Below are positions 27,938 through 38,942 of a DNA stretch of 64,000 bases, one piece after another. The notes beneath the pieces were generated by a model. That model was not told the origin of the DNA, made no database searches, and saw nothing but the letters and a program-made list of their open reading frames with translations. The first letter of the stretch is position 1, and every line of letters begins with the position of its first letter. A program made the position numbers and the translations under genes. Source of the stretch: Rubrivivax sp. (lineage in GTDB: Bacteria > Pseudomonadota > Gammaproteobacteria > Burkholderiales > Burkholderiaceae_C); the NCBI GenBank assembly GCA_016789955.1, contig JAEUPB010000079.1:1-64000 (forward strand). The letters run 5' to 3'.

Positions 27938-28435
27938 TCACCGTCGCAGGTCGATGCGGTTGGCCGGGCGGCGCAGTTCCAGCCCGCGCTGACCCTTCTC
28001 CAGCGCCACCTGCACCTGCACCCGCTGCAGGCGCGCAAAGGCGCCGAACAGCTCGGTCTGCAGATGCGTGGCCCGGGTCGCGTCGGTGCAGTCGTAGGTG
28101 AACGTGGCGTCGATGTCGCTGTGCTCGCCGGCCGTGAACGCGGGGGCTTTGACGTCGGCGGTAGCGGGCTTGCAGCCGGCCGCCGGGTCGATGCGGAACA
28201 GCCCGGCGGGCTCGCGCAGCCTGCCGAGTGCCGCGTCCAGGGCCTTGCGCTCGGCATCCGTGCGGGGCGCGCGCTCGAATCCGACCAGGTTGTCCAGCGG
28301 CGACTCGAACTGCAGCGTGACGCGCGTGCGTTCGACGGCGATGTCGAGCGTCGCCACCCCGTGCTGGTGCGGTGGCGCGGCGTGCAGCGGTGCAGCGAGC
28401 AGCGCGGAGGCGGCGGCAAACGAGAGGACACGCAT
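27938..28435 (-). CDS. DUF2796 exported protein (zinc-linked family)
   Basis: A 165-aa protein with a signal peptide (RVLSFAAASALLAAPLHA) and the DUF2796 pattern: HQHGVATLDIAVERTRV near the mature N-terminus, ESPLDNLVGFER, a Cys pair (AAGCKPA and TYDCTDA) and the C-terminal QRGLELRRPANRIDLR. The family occurs next to MacB-type ABC genes and in zinc-responsive clusters such as PA4063. The usual internal His-rich stretch is missing here; only PPHQHG and one HSDID remain. It heads the five-gene minus-strand cassette. No AT-rich Zur-like dyad is visible upstream. Confidence 0.85.
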   Translation of the reverse strand: MRVLSFAAASALLAAPLHAAPPHQHGVATLDIAVERTRVTLQFESPLDNLVGFERAPRTDAERKALDAALGRLREPAGLFRIDPAAGCKPATADVKAPAFTAGEHSDIDATFTYDCTDATRATHLQTELFGAFARLQRVQVQVALEKGQRGLELRRPANRIDLRR

Positions 28436-28551
28436 CACGGCGATTCGACGATCCGGTGTGGGCGGCGATCGGCGCCGAGGAGGCCCCGGCGGGCGGACCA
28501 GATGGATTCTGACCCAGGCGCCGGGCGTGCGGCGTGTGGGGCCGCCGGCCG

Positions 28552-28764
28552 TCAGAGGCCCAGGCCGACGATCAGTCCGATGCCCAACACCAGGGCCGAC
28601 AGCGGCCATGCCAAGCGGGCCGGCAGCGAGGCGTCGCCATCGGTCGCCTCGTCGGCGGTCTGCCAATCGGACAGATCCTCCGCGAAGCCTTCGCTGCGGT
28701 AGAGCCAGGGCTGCGCCTCGACGGCCTCGTCGGCTTCGGGCTTCAGCAGCGGCTGGGCGTTCAT
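28552..28764 (-). CDS. Small tail-anchored hypothetical protein
   Basis: A 70-aa protein with an acidic N-terminal half (KPEADEAVEAQPWLYRSEGFAEDLSDW) and one C-terminal helix, LAWPLSALVLGIGLIVGLGL, ending at the last residue. This is a tail-anchored topology. No family recognised. A -10-like GATAAC (28779-28774) is only 10 bases from the ATG, and there is no clear Shine-Dalgarno. It is divergent from the 5'-nucleotidase gene. Codon use matches neighbours, but the gene call rests on an open frame and a sensible topology only. Confidence 0.55.
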   Translation of the reverse strand: MNAQPLLKPEADEAVEAQPWLYRSEGFAEDLSDWQTADEATDGDASLPARLAWPLSALVLGIGLIVGLGL

Positions 28765-28861
28765 GGTGGGTGGGTTATCGGGCGGCTCAACGCTGACATA
28801 AGTCTGCGCCGCCGACATTGCGGCGCGATGACGAAATGTGTGGAGATGTTCGCGTCGTGGT

Positions 28862-28867
28862 GACAAT
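28862..28867 (+). promoter_or_regulatory. -10 hexamer placed for a leaderless 5'-nucleotidase mRNA
   Basis: GACAAT at 28862-28867 ends 7 bases before the A of the ATG at 28874, exactly the usual -10 to +1 distance. No Shine-Dalgarno is present between them. No good -35 is seen. Confidence 0.4.
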
Positions 28868-28873
28868 GCCGAC

Positions 28874-29799
28874 ATGGCGATGTCGCTCGAAGGCCGGCTG
28901 GTGGTGGCGATCTCGTCGCGGGCCCTGTTCGACTTCGAGGAGGAGAACCGGGTCTTCGAGGCCAGCGACGACCGCGCCTACATGCAGCTGCAGCTGGAAC
29001 GGCTCGAGGAGCCGGCGCGACCGGGCGTGGCCTTCTCGCTGGTGCACAAGCTGCTGGCCTTCAACCCGGGCGGGGCACCCGAGCGCAGCCGGGTGGAGGT
29101 GGTGATCCTGTCGCGCAACGACCCCGTCTCGGGCATGCGCGTGTTCCGTTCGGCCCAGCACTACGGGTTGCCGGTGCAACGCGGCGTCTTCACGCGCGGG
29201 CAGCCGCCGTGGCGCTACCTCCGGCCGCTGGCCGCCAACCTGTTTCTCTCGACCAACGACGCCGACGTGCGCTCGGCCCTGGCCGAGGGCGTGCCGGCGG
29301 CGCGCGTGTATCCGCACAGTGCGCGCGCGTCGGGCGCCCACCCGCAGGAAGTGCGCATCGCCTTCGACGGCGACGCGGTGCTGTTCTCCGACGAGGCCGA
29401 GCAGGTCTACCAGCGCGAGGGCCTCGAGGCGTTCCAGAGCCACGAGCGCGACCGCTCGCGCCAGCCGCTGCTGCCGGGCCCGTTCAAGCCGCTGCTCGAG
29501 GCGCTGCACCGGCTGCAGCAGCAGCCCGAAGGCGGCATGCGGCTGCGCACCGCGCTGGTCACCGCCCGCAGCGCGCCGGCGCACGAGCGCGCCATCCGCA
29601 CGCTGATGGACTGGCGCATCGATGTCGACGAGGCGATGTTCCTCGGCGGCCTGCCCAAGGGCGAGTTCCTGCGCGAGTTCGAGCCCGACTTCTTTTTCGA
29701 CGACCAGACCGGCCACATCGAGAACGCCGCCGCCCACGTGCCGGCGGGGCACGTGGCGGCTGGCATCTCCAACGTGCGAGCGGGGGAGGACCTTCCTAG

Positions 29800-29803
<4 letters not shown>
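28874..29803 (+). CDS. 5'-nucleotidase (cytosolic 5'-nucleotidase I-like)
   Basis: A 309-aa protein of the 5'-nucleotidase family PF06189, HAD-like, expected to dephosphorylate nucleoside monophosphates. Recognisable segments are VVAISSRALFDFEEENRVFE (first acidic motif), VEVVILSRNDPVSGMRVF, FLSTNDADVRSAL, RIAFDGDAVLFSDEAEQVY and the C-terminal EFEPDFFFDDQTGHIE. The start at 28874 is chosen because the domain begins immediately and a -10 hexamer lies 7 bases upstream. The TAG stop shares a CTAG with the stop of the convergent M16 gene. Confidence 0.87.
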
Positions 29804-32541
<2,738 letters not shown>

Positions 32542-32604
32542 GGCGTGGGGCGGGAGTCGACCGGGGATCGGCCGGGGGGCGGCAGTGTAGGGGCAGCCCC
32601 GGCG

Positions 32605-32610
32605 GACAAT
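32605..32610 (+). promoter_or_regulatory. -10 hexamer placed for a leaderless acetyltransferase mRNA
   Basis: GACAAT at 32605-32610 ends 7 bases before the A of the ATG at 32617. No Shine-Dalgarno exists in between. The layout is the same as in front of the 5'-nucleotidase gene. Confidence 0.4.
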
Positions 32611-32616
32611 GCGCGC

Positions 32617-32904
32617 ATGGTCACTGCGCTGAACATCGCCCACCGCCCCGAGCTGCAGCGGTTCGAGGCCGACCTCGGCGACGGTGAACGGGCGATGTGC
32701 GTCTACCGCCGCGAGGGCGACCGGGTGCTGTTCACCCACACCGAGGTGCCGCCTCGGTTCGAAGGGCAAGGCATCGCGGCGCAGGTGGTTGCCGCGGCGC
32801 TCGACTGGGTGCGCAGCGAGGGCTTGCAGGCCGTTCCGCTGTGCAGTTACGTGGCGAGCTACCTGCGGCGTCATCCCGAACCGCCTGCTGCGCGGCCGCG
32901 CTGA
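32617..32904 (+). CDS. Small GNAT-like N-acetyltransferase
   Basis: A 95-aa protein of the short YidJ/NATD1-like GNAT family (Yjdj type). The core is YRREGDRVLFTHTEVPPRFEGQGIAAQVVAAALDWVRSEGLQAVPLCSYVASYLRRHPE, with an acetyl-CoA-binding FEGQGIAAQV loop and the final CSYVASYLRRHPE signature. The substrate is unknown. Start at 32617 follows a -10-like hexamer directly. It lies between the divergent M16 gene and the acyl-CoA ligase gene. Confidence 0.87.
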   Translation: MVTALNIAHRPELQRFEADLGDGERAMCVYRREGDRVLFTHTEVPPRFEGQGIAAQVVAAALDWVRSEGLQAVPLCSYVASYLRRHPEPPAARPR

Positions 32905-33017
32905 CGCGTCGCTTCATGGGCCGGCCGGGCGGATTCCGTGCCCACCATCCTCGCTCACCCCGATATCGAATCCACCGATGCCCCTGGGGAGGGCCGCCGC
33001 AAGAATGCTCCGGCGGC

Positions 33018-34703
33018 ATGGACACCTACGGCAAGCCCTGGTTGAAGCAGTACCCTGCGGGCGTCGCGATGGACATCGACGCTTCGGCGGTTCCGTCGCT
33101 GGTCGCGTTGATGGAGGCCGCCTTCGTGCGGCACGTGCACCGCCCCGCCTTCCGCTTCATGGGGCGCGCGATGAGTTATGCAGCGCTCGACGCCTGGTCC
33201 CGCGATCTCGCGGCCTGGTTCTGCGCACGGGGCCTGGTGCCCGGCGATCGCATCGCGGTGATGCTGCCCAACGTGCCGCAGTATCCGGTGACCGTGGCCG
33301 CGGCATTGCGGGCGGGGCTGGTCGTCGTCAACGTGAACCCGATGTACACGCCACGCGAGCTGGAACACCAGCTGCGCGACAGCGGCGCCCGGGCGGTCGT
33401 GATCCTCGAGAACTTCGCGGCCACTCTGCAGGTGGTGCTCGACCGTGTGCCCATCCCGCACGTCGTCGTCGCCGCCACCGGCGATCTGCTCGGCTGGGTG
33501 CAGGGGCGCATGGTCAACCATGTCGTGCGACGGGTGCGCAAGCTGGTACCGCATTGGGAGCTGCCGGCCGCGGTGCCGTTCCGCATGGCGCTGGCTGCTG
33601 GGCGCGACCTGCCGTTGCGCGTCGACGAGCCCGGCCCCGACGCGATCGCGGTGCTGCAGTACACCGGCGGCACGACCGGGGTGAGCAAGGCGGCGGTGCT
33701 GCTGCACCGGCACCTGGTGGCCAACGTGCTGCAGTGCGAGGCCTGGAACGGGCCGGCGATGTCGCGCCTGGAGCAGATGTCGCCGGGCGAGCAGCCGGTG
33801 GTGGTGTGCGCGCTGCCGCTGCACCACATCTTCGCGTTCACCTGCAACCTGCTGCTCGGGATGCGCATGGGCGCCTGCAACATCCTGATCCCCAACGCGC
33901 GGGACATCGGCGCGCTGCTGAAGGAACTGTCGCGGCAGCGCTTCCACAGCTTTCCCGCGGTGAACACGCTGTTCAACGCCATCGTGCACCACCCCGACGT
34001 CGACGGGGTCGACTGGAGCGGGCTGCTGCTGTCGGTAGGCGGCGGCATGGCCGTGCAGCAGACGACGGCGCGGCTGTGGCTGGAGAAGACCGGCTGCACG
34101 ATCTGCGAGGGCTATGGCCTGTCGGAGACGTCGCCCTCGGTCACCTGCAACCCGACCGACACCAAGGCCTACGGCGGCACCATCGGGCTGCCGCTGCCAG
34201 GCACCGACGTGCGGCTGCTCGACGAGGACGGGCAGCCGGCGGTGCCAGGGCAGCCGGGCGAGATCGCCGTGCGTGGCCCGCAGGTGATGGCCGGTTACTG
34301 GCAGCGCCCCGACGAGACCGCCAAGGTCATGACCGCCGACGGCTACCTGCGCACCGGCGACATCGGCACGATGGACGAGCGCGGCTACTTCCGCGTGGTC
34401 GACCGCAAGAAGGACATGATCCTGGTCAGCGGCTTCAACGTGTACCCTGCCGAGATCGAGGAGGTGATCACGCAGATGCCCGGGGTGCTGGAATGCGCCG
34501 CGGTCGGGATGCCCGACGCGAAGGCCGGCGAGGTCGTGAAGGCTGTGGTGGTGAAGAAGGAGCCGTCGGTGACCGAAGGCCAGATCCGCGCGTGGTGCGA
34601 AGCCAACCTCACCGGCTACAAGCGCCCGCGGGTCATCGAGTTCCGCGCCGAGCTGCCCAAGACCGCCGTGGGCAAGGTCCTGCGGCGCGAACTGCGCGGC
34701 TGA
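33018..34703 (+). CDS. fadD: Long-chain fatty acid-CoA ligase
   Basis: A 561-aa AMP-forming acyl-CoA synthetase that activates fatty acids for beta-oxidation or lipid synthesis. The P-loop-like AMP-binding motif is VLQYTGGTTGVSKAAVLLHRH (YTGGTTG). Further motifs are CEGYGLSETSPSVTCNP, GYLRTGDIGTMDERGYFRVVDRKKDMILVSGFNVYPAEIE and the C-terminal catalytic Lys in LPKTAVGKVLRREL. Chain-length preference is not readable from sequence. rsmE starts on the last base of this gene's stop codon (TGATG), so the two are co-transcribed. Confidence 0.93.
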   Translation: MDTYGKPWLKQYPAGVAMDIDASAVPSLVALMEAAFVRHVHRPAFRFMGRAMSYAALDAWSRDLAAWFCARGLVPGDRIAVMLPNVPQYPVTVAAALRAGLVVVNVNPMYTPRELEHQLRDSGARAVVILENFAATLQVVLDRVPIPHVVVAATGDLLGWVQGRMVNHVVRRVRKLVPHWELPAAVPFRMALAAGRDLPLRVDEPGPDAIAVLQYTGGTTGVSKAAVLLHRHLVANVLQCEAWNGPAMSRLEQMSPGEQPVVVCALPLHHIFAFTCNLLLGMRMGACNILIPNARDIGALLKELSRQRFHSFPAVNTLFNAIVHHPDVDGVDWSGLLLSVGGGMAVQQTTARLWLEKTGCTICEGYGLSETSPSVTCNPTDTKAYGGTIGLPLPGTDVRLLDEDGQPAVPGQPGEIAVRGPQVMAGYWQRPDETAKVMTADGYLRTGDIGTMDERGYFRVVDRKKDMILVSGFNVYPAEIEEVITQMPGVLECAAVGMPDAKAGEVVKAVVVKKEPSVTEGQIRAWCEANLTGYKRPRVIEFRAELPKTAVGKVLRRELRG

Positions 34704-35431
34704 TGCTGCGCCTGCACGTGCCCGGCCCTCTCGCAGCGGGCCAGGATCTCTCGCTGGACGCCGCAGCCGCGCGCCACGTGCAGGTGCGACGGTTGCAGCC
34801 CGGCGACGCCGTCGTGCTCTTCGATGGCCGCGGCGGCGAGTGGGACGCCGAGGTGGCTGCCATGCGCCGCGATGGTGTCGACCTGCGTATTCGAGCCCAC
34901 GTGCCGGCCGACCGCGAGCTGCCGTGGCGCGTGACGCTCGCCGTGGGCATGCCTGCCAACGAACGCATGGACTGGCTCGTCGAGAAGGCCGCCGAGCTGG
35001 GCGCGGCTGGCATCCGGCCGATCGAGTGCGAGCGCTCGGTGCTGCGCCTGTCAGGCGATCGCGCCGAGCGCCGCCGCGTGCATTGGCAGGCCGTCGCCGT
35101 CTCAGCAGCCGAGCAGAGCGGACGCACCGCCGTGCCGGTCGTGGCGCCGGTGGTGCCCTTCGCGCAGCTGCTGGCCGAAGCGCCGGTGTCCGGTGGTCGT
35201 GCGCTGCGCTGGATGCTGAGCCCCGGCGCGCCGACGCCGGCCAGGCCGCCTGCGCAGATCCGCGAATTGCTGCTGCTCAGCGGCCCCGAAGGCGGCATGA
35301 GCGCAGGCGAGGAGGCGGCGGCGAAGGCCGCGGGCTTCGAGCCGGTCGGCCTGGGGCCGCGTGTGCTGCGTGCCGAGACGGCGCCGCTGGCAGCGCTGGC
35401 GTGGCTGTCGTGCCTGGGCGGCGGCGCCTGA
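34703..35431 (+). CDS. rsmE: 16S rRNA m3U1498 methyltransferase
   Basis: SPOUT-class methyltransferase, 242 aa. The N-terminal PUA-like part (LRLHVPGPLAAG, AARHVQVRRLQPGDAVVLFDGRGGEW) precedes the knotted SAM-binding domain: GMPANERMDWLVEKAAELGAAGIRPIECERSV, RRRVHWQAVAVSAAEQSGRT, LLLLSGPEGGMSAGEEAAAKAAGF and LGPRVLRAETAPLAAL. All diagnostic blocks are present. It overlaps fadD by 1 base and converges on hemL with 16 bases between. Confidence 0.95.
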   Translation: MLRLHVPGPLAAGQDLSLDAAAARHVQVRRLQPGDAVVLFDGRGGEWDAEVAAMRRDGVDLRIRAHVPADRELPWRVTLAVGMPANERMDWLVEKAAELGAAGIRPIECERSVLRLSGDRAERRRVHWQAVAVSAAEQSGRTAVPVVAPVVPFAQLLAEAPVSGGRALRWMLSPGAPTPARPPAQIRELLLLSGPEGGMSAGEEAAAKAAGFEPVGLGPRVLRAETAPLAALAWLSCLGGGA

Positions 35432-35447
35432 CGCGCCGCGAAGACGC

Positions 35448-36764
35448 CTAACTGCGCAGCGCCTGGCGGGCCGCCTCGAGCGTCAGCGCGATGTCCTCGT
35501 CGCTGTGCGCGGCGCTGACGAAGCCGGCCTCGTACAGCGCCGGCGCGAGGTACACGCCACGGTCGAGCATCGCGTGGAAGAAGCCGTTGAAGCGCGGCTG
35601 GTCCGTGGCCATCACGGCGGTGTAGTTCTGCGGCAGGGTCGATGCGAAGAAGAAGCCGAACATGCCGCCTTCGCTGTCGGTGCACAGCGGAACGCCGGCT
35701 TCGCGGGCGACGGCAGCCAGGCCCTCGCGCAGCGACTGCGTGCGCCGCCCCAGCGCATCGAAGAAGCCGGGCTTGCGGATCTCGCGCAGCGTGGCCAGCC
35801 CGCAGGCCGTGGCCACCGGGTTGCCCGACAGAGTGCCGGCCTGGTACACGGGCCCGAGCGGCGCGAGCTGCGCCATCACATCGCGCCGGGCGCCGAACGC
35901 CGCCAGCGGCATGCCGCCGCCGATGACCTTGCCGAACACGCTCACGTCGGGCGCGAATCCGGGCAGCGCCTGCGCGTACAGCGCCTGCGCGCCGCCGAGC
36001 GCCACGCGGAAGCCCGTCATCACCTCGTCGAAGACCAGCATCGCGCCGTGCTTGGTGCACAGCTCGCGCAGCCGGCGCATGAACGGCAGCGAGGACCGGA
36101 CGAAGTTCATGTTGCCGGCGATCGGCTCCACGACCACGGCGGCCAGTTCGCCGCCGTGCGCGTCGAAGGCGGCTTCCAGCTGCTGGACGTTGTTGTACTC
36201 GAGCACCAGCGTGTGCTGCACCACCTCGGGCGGCACGCCGGCGCTGGTCGGGTGGCCGAAGGTGGCCAGGCCCGAGCCGGCCTTCACCAGCAGCGCATCG
36301 GCGTGGCCGTGGTAGCAGCCTTCGAACTTGATCAGCTTCGCGCGGCCGGTGGCACCGCGGGCCAGCCGCAGCGCGCTCATCGCCGCCTCGGTGCCGCTCG
36401 AGACGAGACGCACCTGATCGACGCTGGGCACCTCGGCGATGATGGCTTCGGCCAGTTCGGCCTCGGCCTCGGTCGGCGCGCCGAACGACAGGCCGCGGGC
36501 AGCGGCTTCGCGCACCGCGTCGAGCACGGCCGGGTGGCCGTGGCCGAGGATCATCGGGCCCCATGAGCCGATGTAGTCGACGTAGCGCCGACCTTCGACG
36601 TCCCACAGGTAGGCGCCCTCGGCACGCGCGATGAACCGCGGCGTGCCGCCGACAGCCCGGAAGGCACGCACCGGCGAGTTCACGCCGCCGGGGATGACGC
36701 GTTGGGCGCGCTCGAAGGCTGCGGCGTTGGTCGCGCTGCTCGGGCGGGTGGGGCTAGTGGACAC
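35448..36764 (-). CDS. hemL: Glutamate-1-semialdehyde 2,1-aminomutase
   Basis: PLP enzyme that makes 5-aminolevulinate in the C5 route of haem and bacteriochlorophyll synthesis, 438 aa. Segments include [74 protein letters not shown] and the PLP-binding Lys in [19 protein letters not shown] choose the GTG at 36764: an AAGGGAG Shine-Dalgarno lies 9 bases before it. The ATG at 36785 has no such signal and would overlap thiD by 32 bases; with the GTG the overlap is 11 bases. Confidence 0.95.
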   Translation of the reverse strand: MSTSPTRPSSATNAAAFERAQRVIPGGVNSPVRAFRAVGGTPRFIARAEGAYLWDVEGRRYVDYIGSWGPMILGHGHPAVLDAVREAAARGLSFGAPTEAEAELAEAIIAEVPSVDQVRLVSSGTEAAMSALRLARGATGRAKLIKFEGCYHGHADALLVKAGSGLATFGHPTSAGVPPEVVQHTLVLEYNNVQQLEAAFDAHGGELAAVVVEPIAGNMNFVRSSLPFMRRLRELCTKHGAMLVFDEVMTGFRVALGGAQALYAQALPGFAPDVSVFGKVIGGGMPLAAFGARRDVMAQLAPLGPVYQAGTLSGNPVATACGLATLREIRKPGFFDALGRRTQSLREGLAAVAREAGVPLCTDSEGGMFGFFFASTLPQNYTAVMATDQPRFNGFFHAMLDRGVYLAPALYEAGFVSAAHSDEDIALTLEAARQALRS

Positions 36765-37725
36765 GGCGTGAGGCTCCCTTCGCATGGCCGTCGGTCTCGG
36801 GCGCGCCGCCTTCACCGGGGTCGGCCGTCGGCGCTTCCGGCTCGCCTTCCTCCGCGGGCGGCAGCGCCCAGAAGAAGCGGTCGGGCACGATGTTGCCCAT
36901 GCCGGGGCGGAAGCCCGCGTCCAGGCTCTGGTCGAGGAACGCGAGTGCTTCGCCCACCGCGGCCTGCAATTCGCTGCCGGCGGCCAGCAGCGCCACCAGC
37001 GCGGCCGACACGGTGTCGCCGGCACCGATGAAGCTGGCGTCGAAGCGCTCGAACTTCTCACCGGTCAGCGCGCCCTGCGGCGAGGCCAGCACGTTGTCGA
37101 TGAACTGCTCGTTGCCCTTGGACGCCAGCATCACGCCGGTCACCAGCACGTAGCGCGTGCCGTGCTCGGCGGCCGCCACGGCGAGTTCGCGCGCCGAAGG
37201 CGGTCGCTCGCTGTCCCATTCGGGAAGCAGGAAGTCGGTGAGCGTCTTGTGGCTGCCCACCAGCACCTCGGTGGCGGGAAGGATCAGCTCGCGAAACGCG
37301 TCGAGGTAGGGCTGCAGCTTGTCCTCCTCGATCCACGAGAGGCTCGGCATGTACGAGACCAGCGGCACGTCGCTGTAGTCGGAGAGGATCTCGGCGACCG
37401 CACTGACGTTCTCGGCATTGCCGAGGAAGCCGACCTTCCAGCCGGCGAGCGTCACGTCCTCGAGCACGTAGCGCGACTGCTCGGCGACGGCGTCGGCTTC
37501 GACGTCGTGCTGGTCGAACACCGCCGCCGTGTCGCGCATCAGGATCGTGGTGACCACCGGGAGCGCATGCGCCCCCATGGCCACCACGGCCGAGATGTCG
37601 CCCGCGAGGCCGCCGGCGCCCGTGGGATCGCTGGCGTTGAAGCACATCACGCAGGCCGGGGCCGGCGGCTCGTTGCCTTCTGCGGCGGCGGCCGGATCCG
37701 GGGGGTTGGTGGGGTCGGGGCTCAT
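36754..37725 (-). CDS. thiD: Hydroxymethylpyrimidine/phosphomethylpyrimidine kinase
   Basis: Ribokinase-like kinase of thiamine biosynthesis, 323 aa including a ~25-residue N-terminal extension and a ~35-residue acidic/proline-rich C-terminal tail. The core starts with [23 protein letters not shown], where canonical ThiD has [39 protein letters not shown] and the anion hole/base motif [19 protein letters not shown] follow. The divergent N-terminal motif makes this a ThiD-like protein rather than a certain ThiD. The start at 37725 is chosen over 37749 on weak SD evidence. It overlaps hemL by 11 bases. Confidence 0.82.
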   Translation of the reverse strand: MSPDPTNPPDPAAAAEGNEPPAPACVMCFNASDPTGAGGLAGDISAVVAMGAHALPVVTTILMRDTAAVFDQHDVEADAVAEQSRYVLEDVTLAGWKVGFLGNAENVSAVAEILSDYSDVPLVSYMPSLSWIEEDKLQPYLDAFRELILPATEVLVGSHKTLTDFLLPEWDSERPPSARELAVAAAEHGTRYVLVTGVMLASKGNEQFIDNVLASPQGALTGEKFERFDASFIGAGDTVSAALVALLAAGSELQAAVGEALAFLDQSLDAGFRPGMGNIVPDRFFWALPPAEEGEPEAPTADPGEGGAPETDGHAKGASRRVH

Positions 37726-37858
37726 CGGAGGGTCCTGCGTCGGGTGCATCCGCGCGTCGCGAGACGGCACGTGCAGGATAGTGTCATCGTTCACAGGCCC
37801 CGCCTGCCCCACGCGTAGGCGCTCACATTTCCTTGTAGGTGCGGGGTGGGCCCCTGGC

Positions 37859-37864
37859 TACAAT
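37859..37864 (+). promoter_or_regulatory. -10 hexamer upstream of rubredoxin-pil cluster
   Basis: TACAAT at 37859-37864 is a good sigma-70 -10. TTGTAG at 37833-37838 is a possible -35, but the 20-base spacer is long. The start would be near 37871, giving a ~27-base leader to the rubredoxin GTG at 37898. This could drive the whole pil-chp cluster. Confidence 0.5.
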
Positions 37865-37897
37865 TCGAGGTCATTGTAGTGAGGCCAAGACCCCGAC

Positions 37898-38071
37898 GTG
37901 ACCGAACCCCGAACCTGGATGTGCTTGATCTGCGGATACATCTACAACGAGGCCGACGGGGATCCTGAACATGGCATCGCGCCGGGCACCGCGTGGTCCG
38001 ATGTCGCGATGAACTGGACCTGTCCCGAATGCGGCGCCCGCAAGGAGGACTTCGAGATGGTCGAGCTTTGA
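37898..38071 (+). CDS. Rubredoxin
   Basis: A 57-aa mononuclear iron electron carrier. The two Cys-x2-Cys knuckles are WMCLICGYIY near the N-terminus and WTCPECGARKEDFEMV at the C-terminus, with the typical GDPEHGIAPGTAW between them. The start is GTG at 37898 with a GAGG Shine-Dalgarno about 14 bases upstream. It is below the length cut-off of most ORF scans. It leads the pilG-pilH-pilI-pilJ-chpA genes, a pairing I recall as conserved in Burkholderiales although no functional link to twitching is known. Confidence 0.95.
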   Translation: MTEPRTWMCLICGYIYNEADGDPEHGIAPGTAWSDVAMNWTCPECGARKEDFEMVEL

Positions 38072-38120
38072 TCGGCCCGTCCCGCAGCCCACGCTGCGCC
38101 ACCCGGCAGGAGGAATCAGC

Positions 38121-38534
38121 GTGACGGACAGCGTCCCAGGTCTCGACGCGGCCAGGAACGGCGGCACCCGCGTCCTCGTCATCGACGACAGCAACACGAT
38201 CCGGCGCAGCGCGGAGATCTTCCTGCGCCAGGGCGGACACGAGGTGCTGCTGGCCGAGGACGGATACGACGCGCTGGCCAAGGTGGTCGATCACGACCCG
38301 GAGCTGATCTTCTGCGACATCCTGATGCCGCGCCTGGACGGTTACCAGACCTGCGCGATCATCAAGCGCAACCCGCGCTTCGCGCAGGTGCCGGTGATCA
38401 TGTTGTCGTCCAAGGACGGCTTGTTCGACAAGGCCCGCGGGCGCATGGTGGGCTCGGAGGAATACCTCACCAAGCCGTTCACCAAGGAACAGCTGCTGAA
38501 GGCGGTGGAGAGCTTCCGCCGCGCACCCGCCTGA
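38121..38534 (+). CDS. pilG: Response regulator PilG
   Basis: A stand-alone CheY-like receiver of the Pil-Chp system, 137 aa, which promotes pilus extension in Pseudomonas. The acidic pocket is in VLVIDDSNTIRRSAEIFL, the phospho-acceptor is Asp66 in FCDILMPRLDGY, and the switch Ser/Thr and Lys are in VIMLSSKDGLFDKARGRMVGSEEYLTKPFTKEQLL. The start is GTG at 38121 after a very good AGGAGGAA Shine-Dalgarno. First of five consecutive pil-chp genes. Confidence 0.95.
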   Translation: MTDSVPGLDAARNGGTRVLVIDDSNTIRRSAEIFLRQGGHEVLLAEDGYDALAKVVDHDPELIFCDILMPRLDGYQTCAIIKRNPRFAQVPVIMLSSKDGLFDKARGRMVGSEEYLTKPFTKEQLLKAVESFRRAPA

Positions 38535-38554
38535 GCGCCGCAGGAGCAGATCCG

Positions 38555-38929
38555 ATGGCCATCCGCAAGATCCTCGTCGTCGACGACTCGAAGACCGAGC
38601 TCTATCACCTCTCGGAGATGCTCGGCAAACGCGGGTACCAGGTGCGCACCGCCGAGAACGGGGAAGAGGCGATGCGGCGCCTGGCCGAGGACAAGCCCGA
38701 CCTGATCCTGATGGACGTCGTGATGCCCGGGCAGAACGGCTTCCAGCTGACGCGCTCCATCACCCGCGACCCGCGCTACGCCGGCGTGCCGGTGATCATG
38801 TGCACGAGCAAGAGCCAGGAGACCGACAAGGTCTGGGGCATGCGTCAGGGCGCGCGCGACTACATCGTCAAGCCGGTGGCGTCCGACGAGTTGCTCGCCA
38901 AGATCCGGGCGTTCGACGCCGCCGCCTGA
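38555..38929 (+). CDS. pilH: Response regulator PilH
   Basis: Second CheY-like receiver of the Pil-Chp system, 124 aa, thought to act as phosphate sink or in retraction. The acidic pocket is ILVVDDSKTELYHLSEML, the phospho-acceptor Asp54 is in LILMDVVMPGQNGFQLTR, and PVIMCTSKSQETDKVWGMRQGARDYIVKPVASDELL completes the switch. An SD (CAGGAG) precedes the ATG. PilH-type receivers have the LSEML segment after the first helix, which supports the assignment over a generic CheY. Confidence 0.94.
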   Translation: MAIRKILVVDDSKTELYHLSEMLGKRGYQVRTAENGEEAMRRLAEDKPDLILMDVVMPGQNGFQLTRSITRDPRYAGVPVIMCTSKSQETDKVWGMRQGARDYIVKPVASDELLAKIRAFDAAA

Positions 38930-38942
38930 GAGCCGAGCCGCC

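Noticed and set aside
28436-28551. A Zur-type operator upstream of the DUF2796 gene
   Set aside because: The gap is GC-rich and contains no AT-rich dyad of the Zur type; I would not claim zinc control from sequence.
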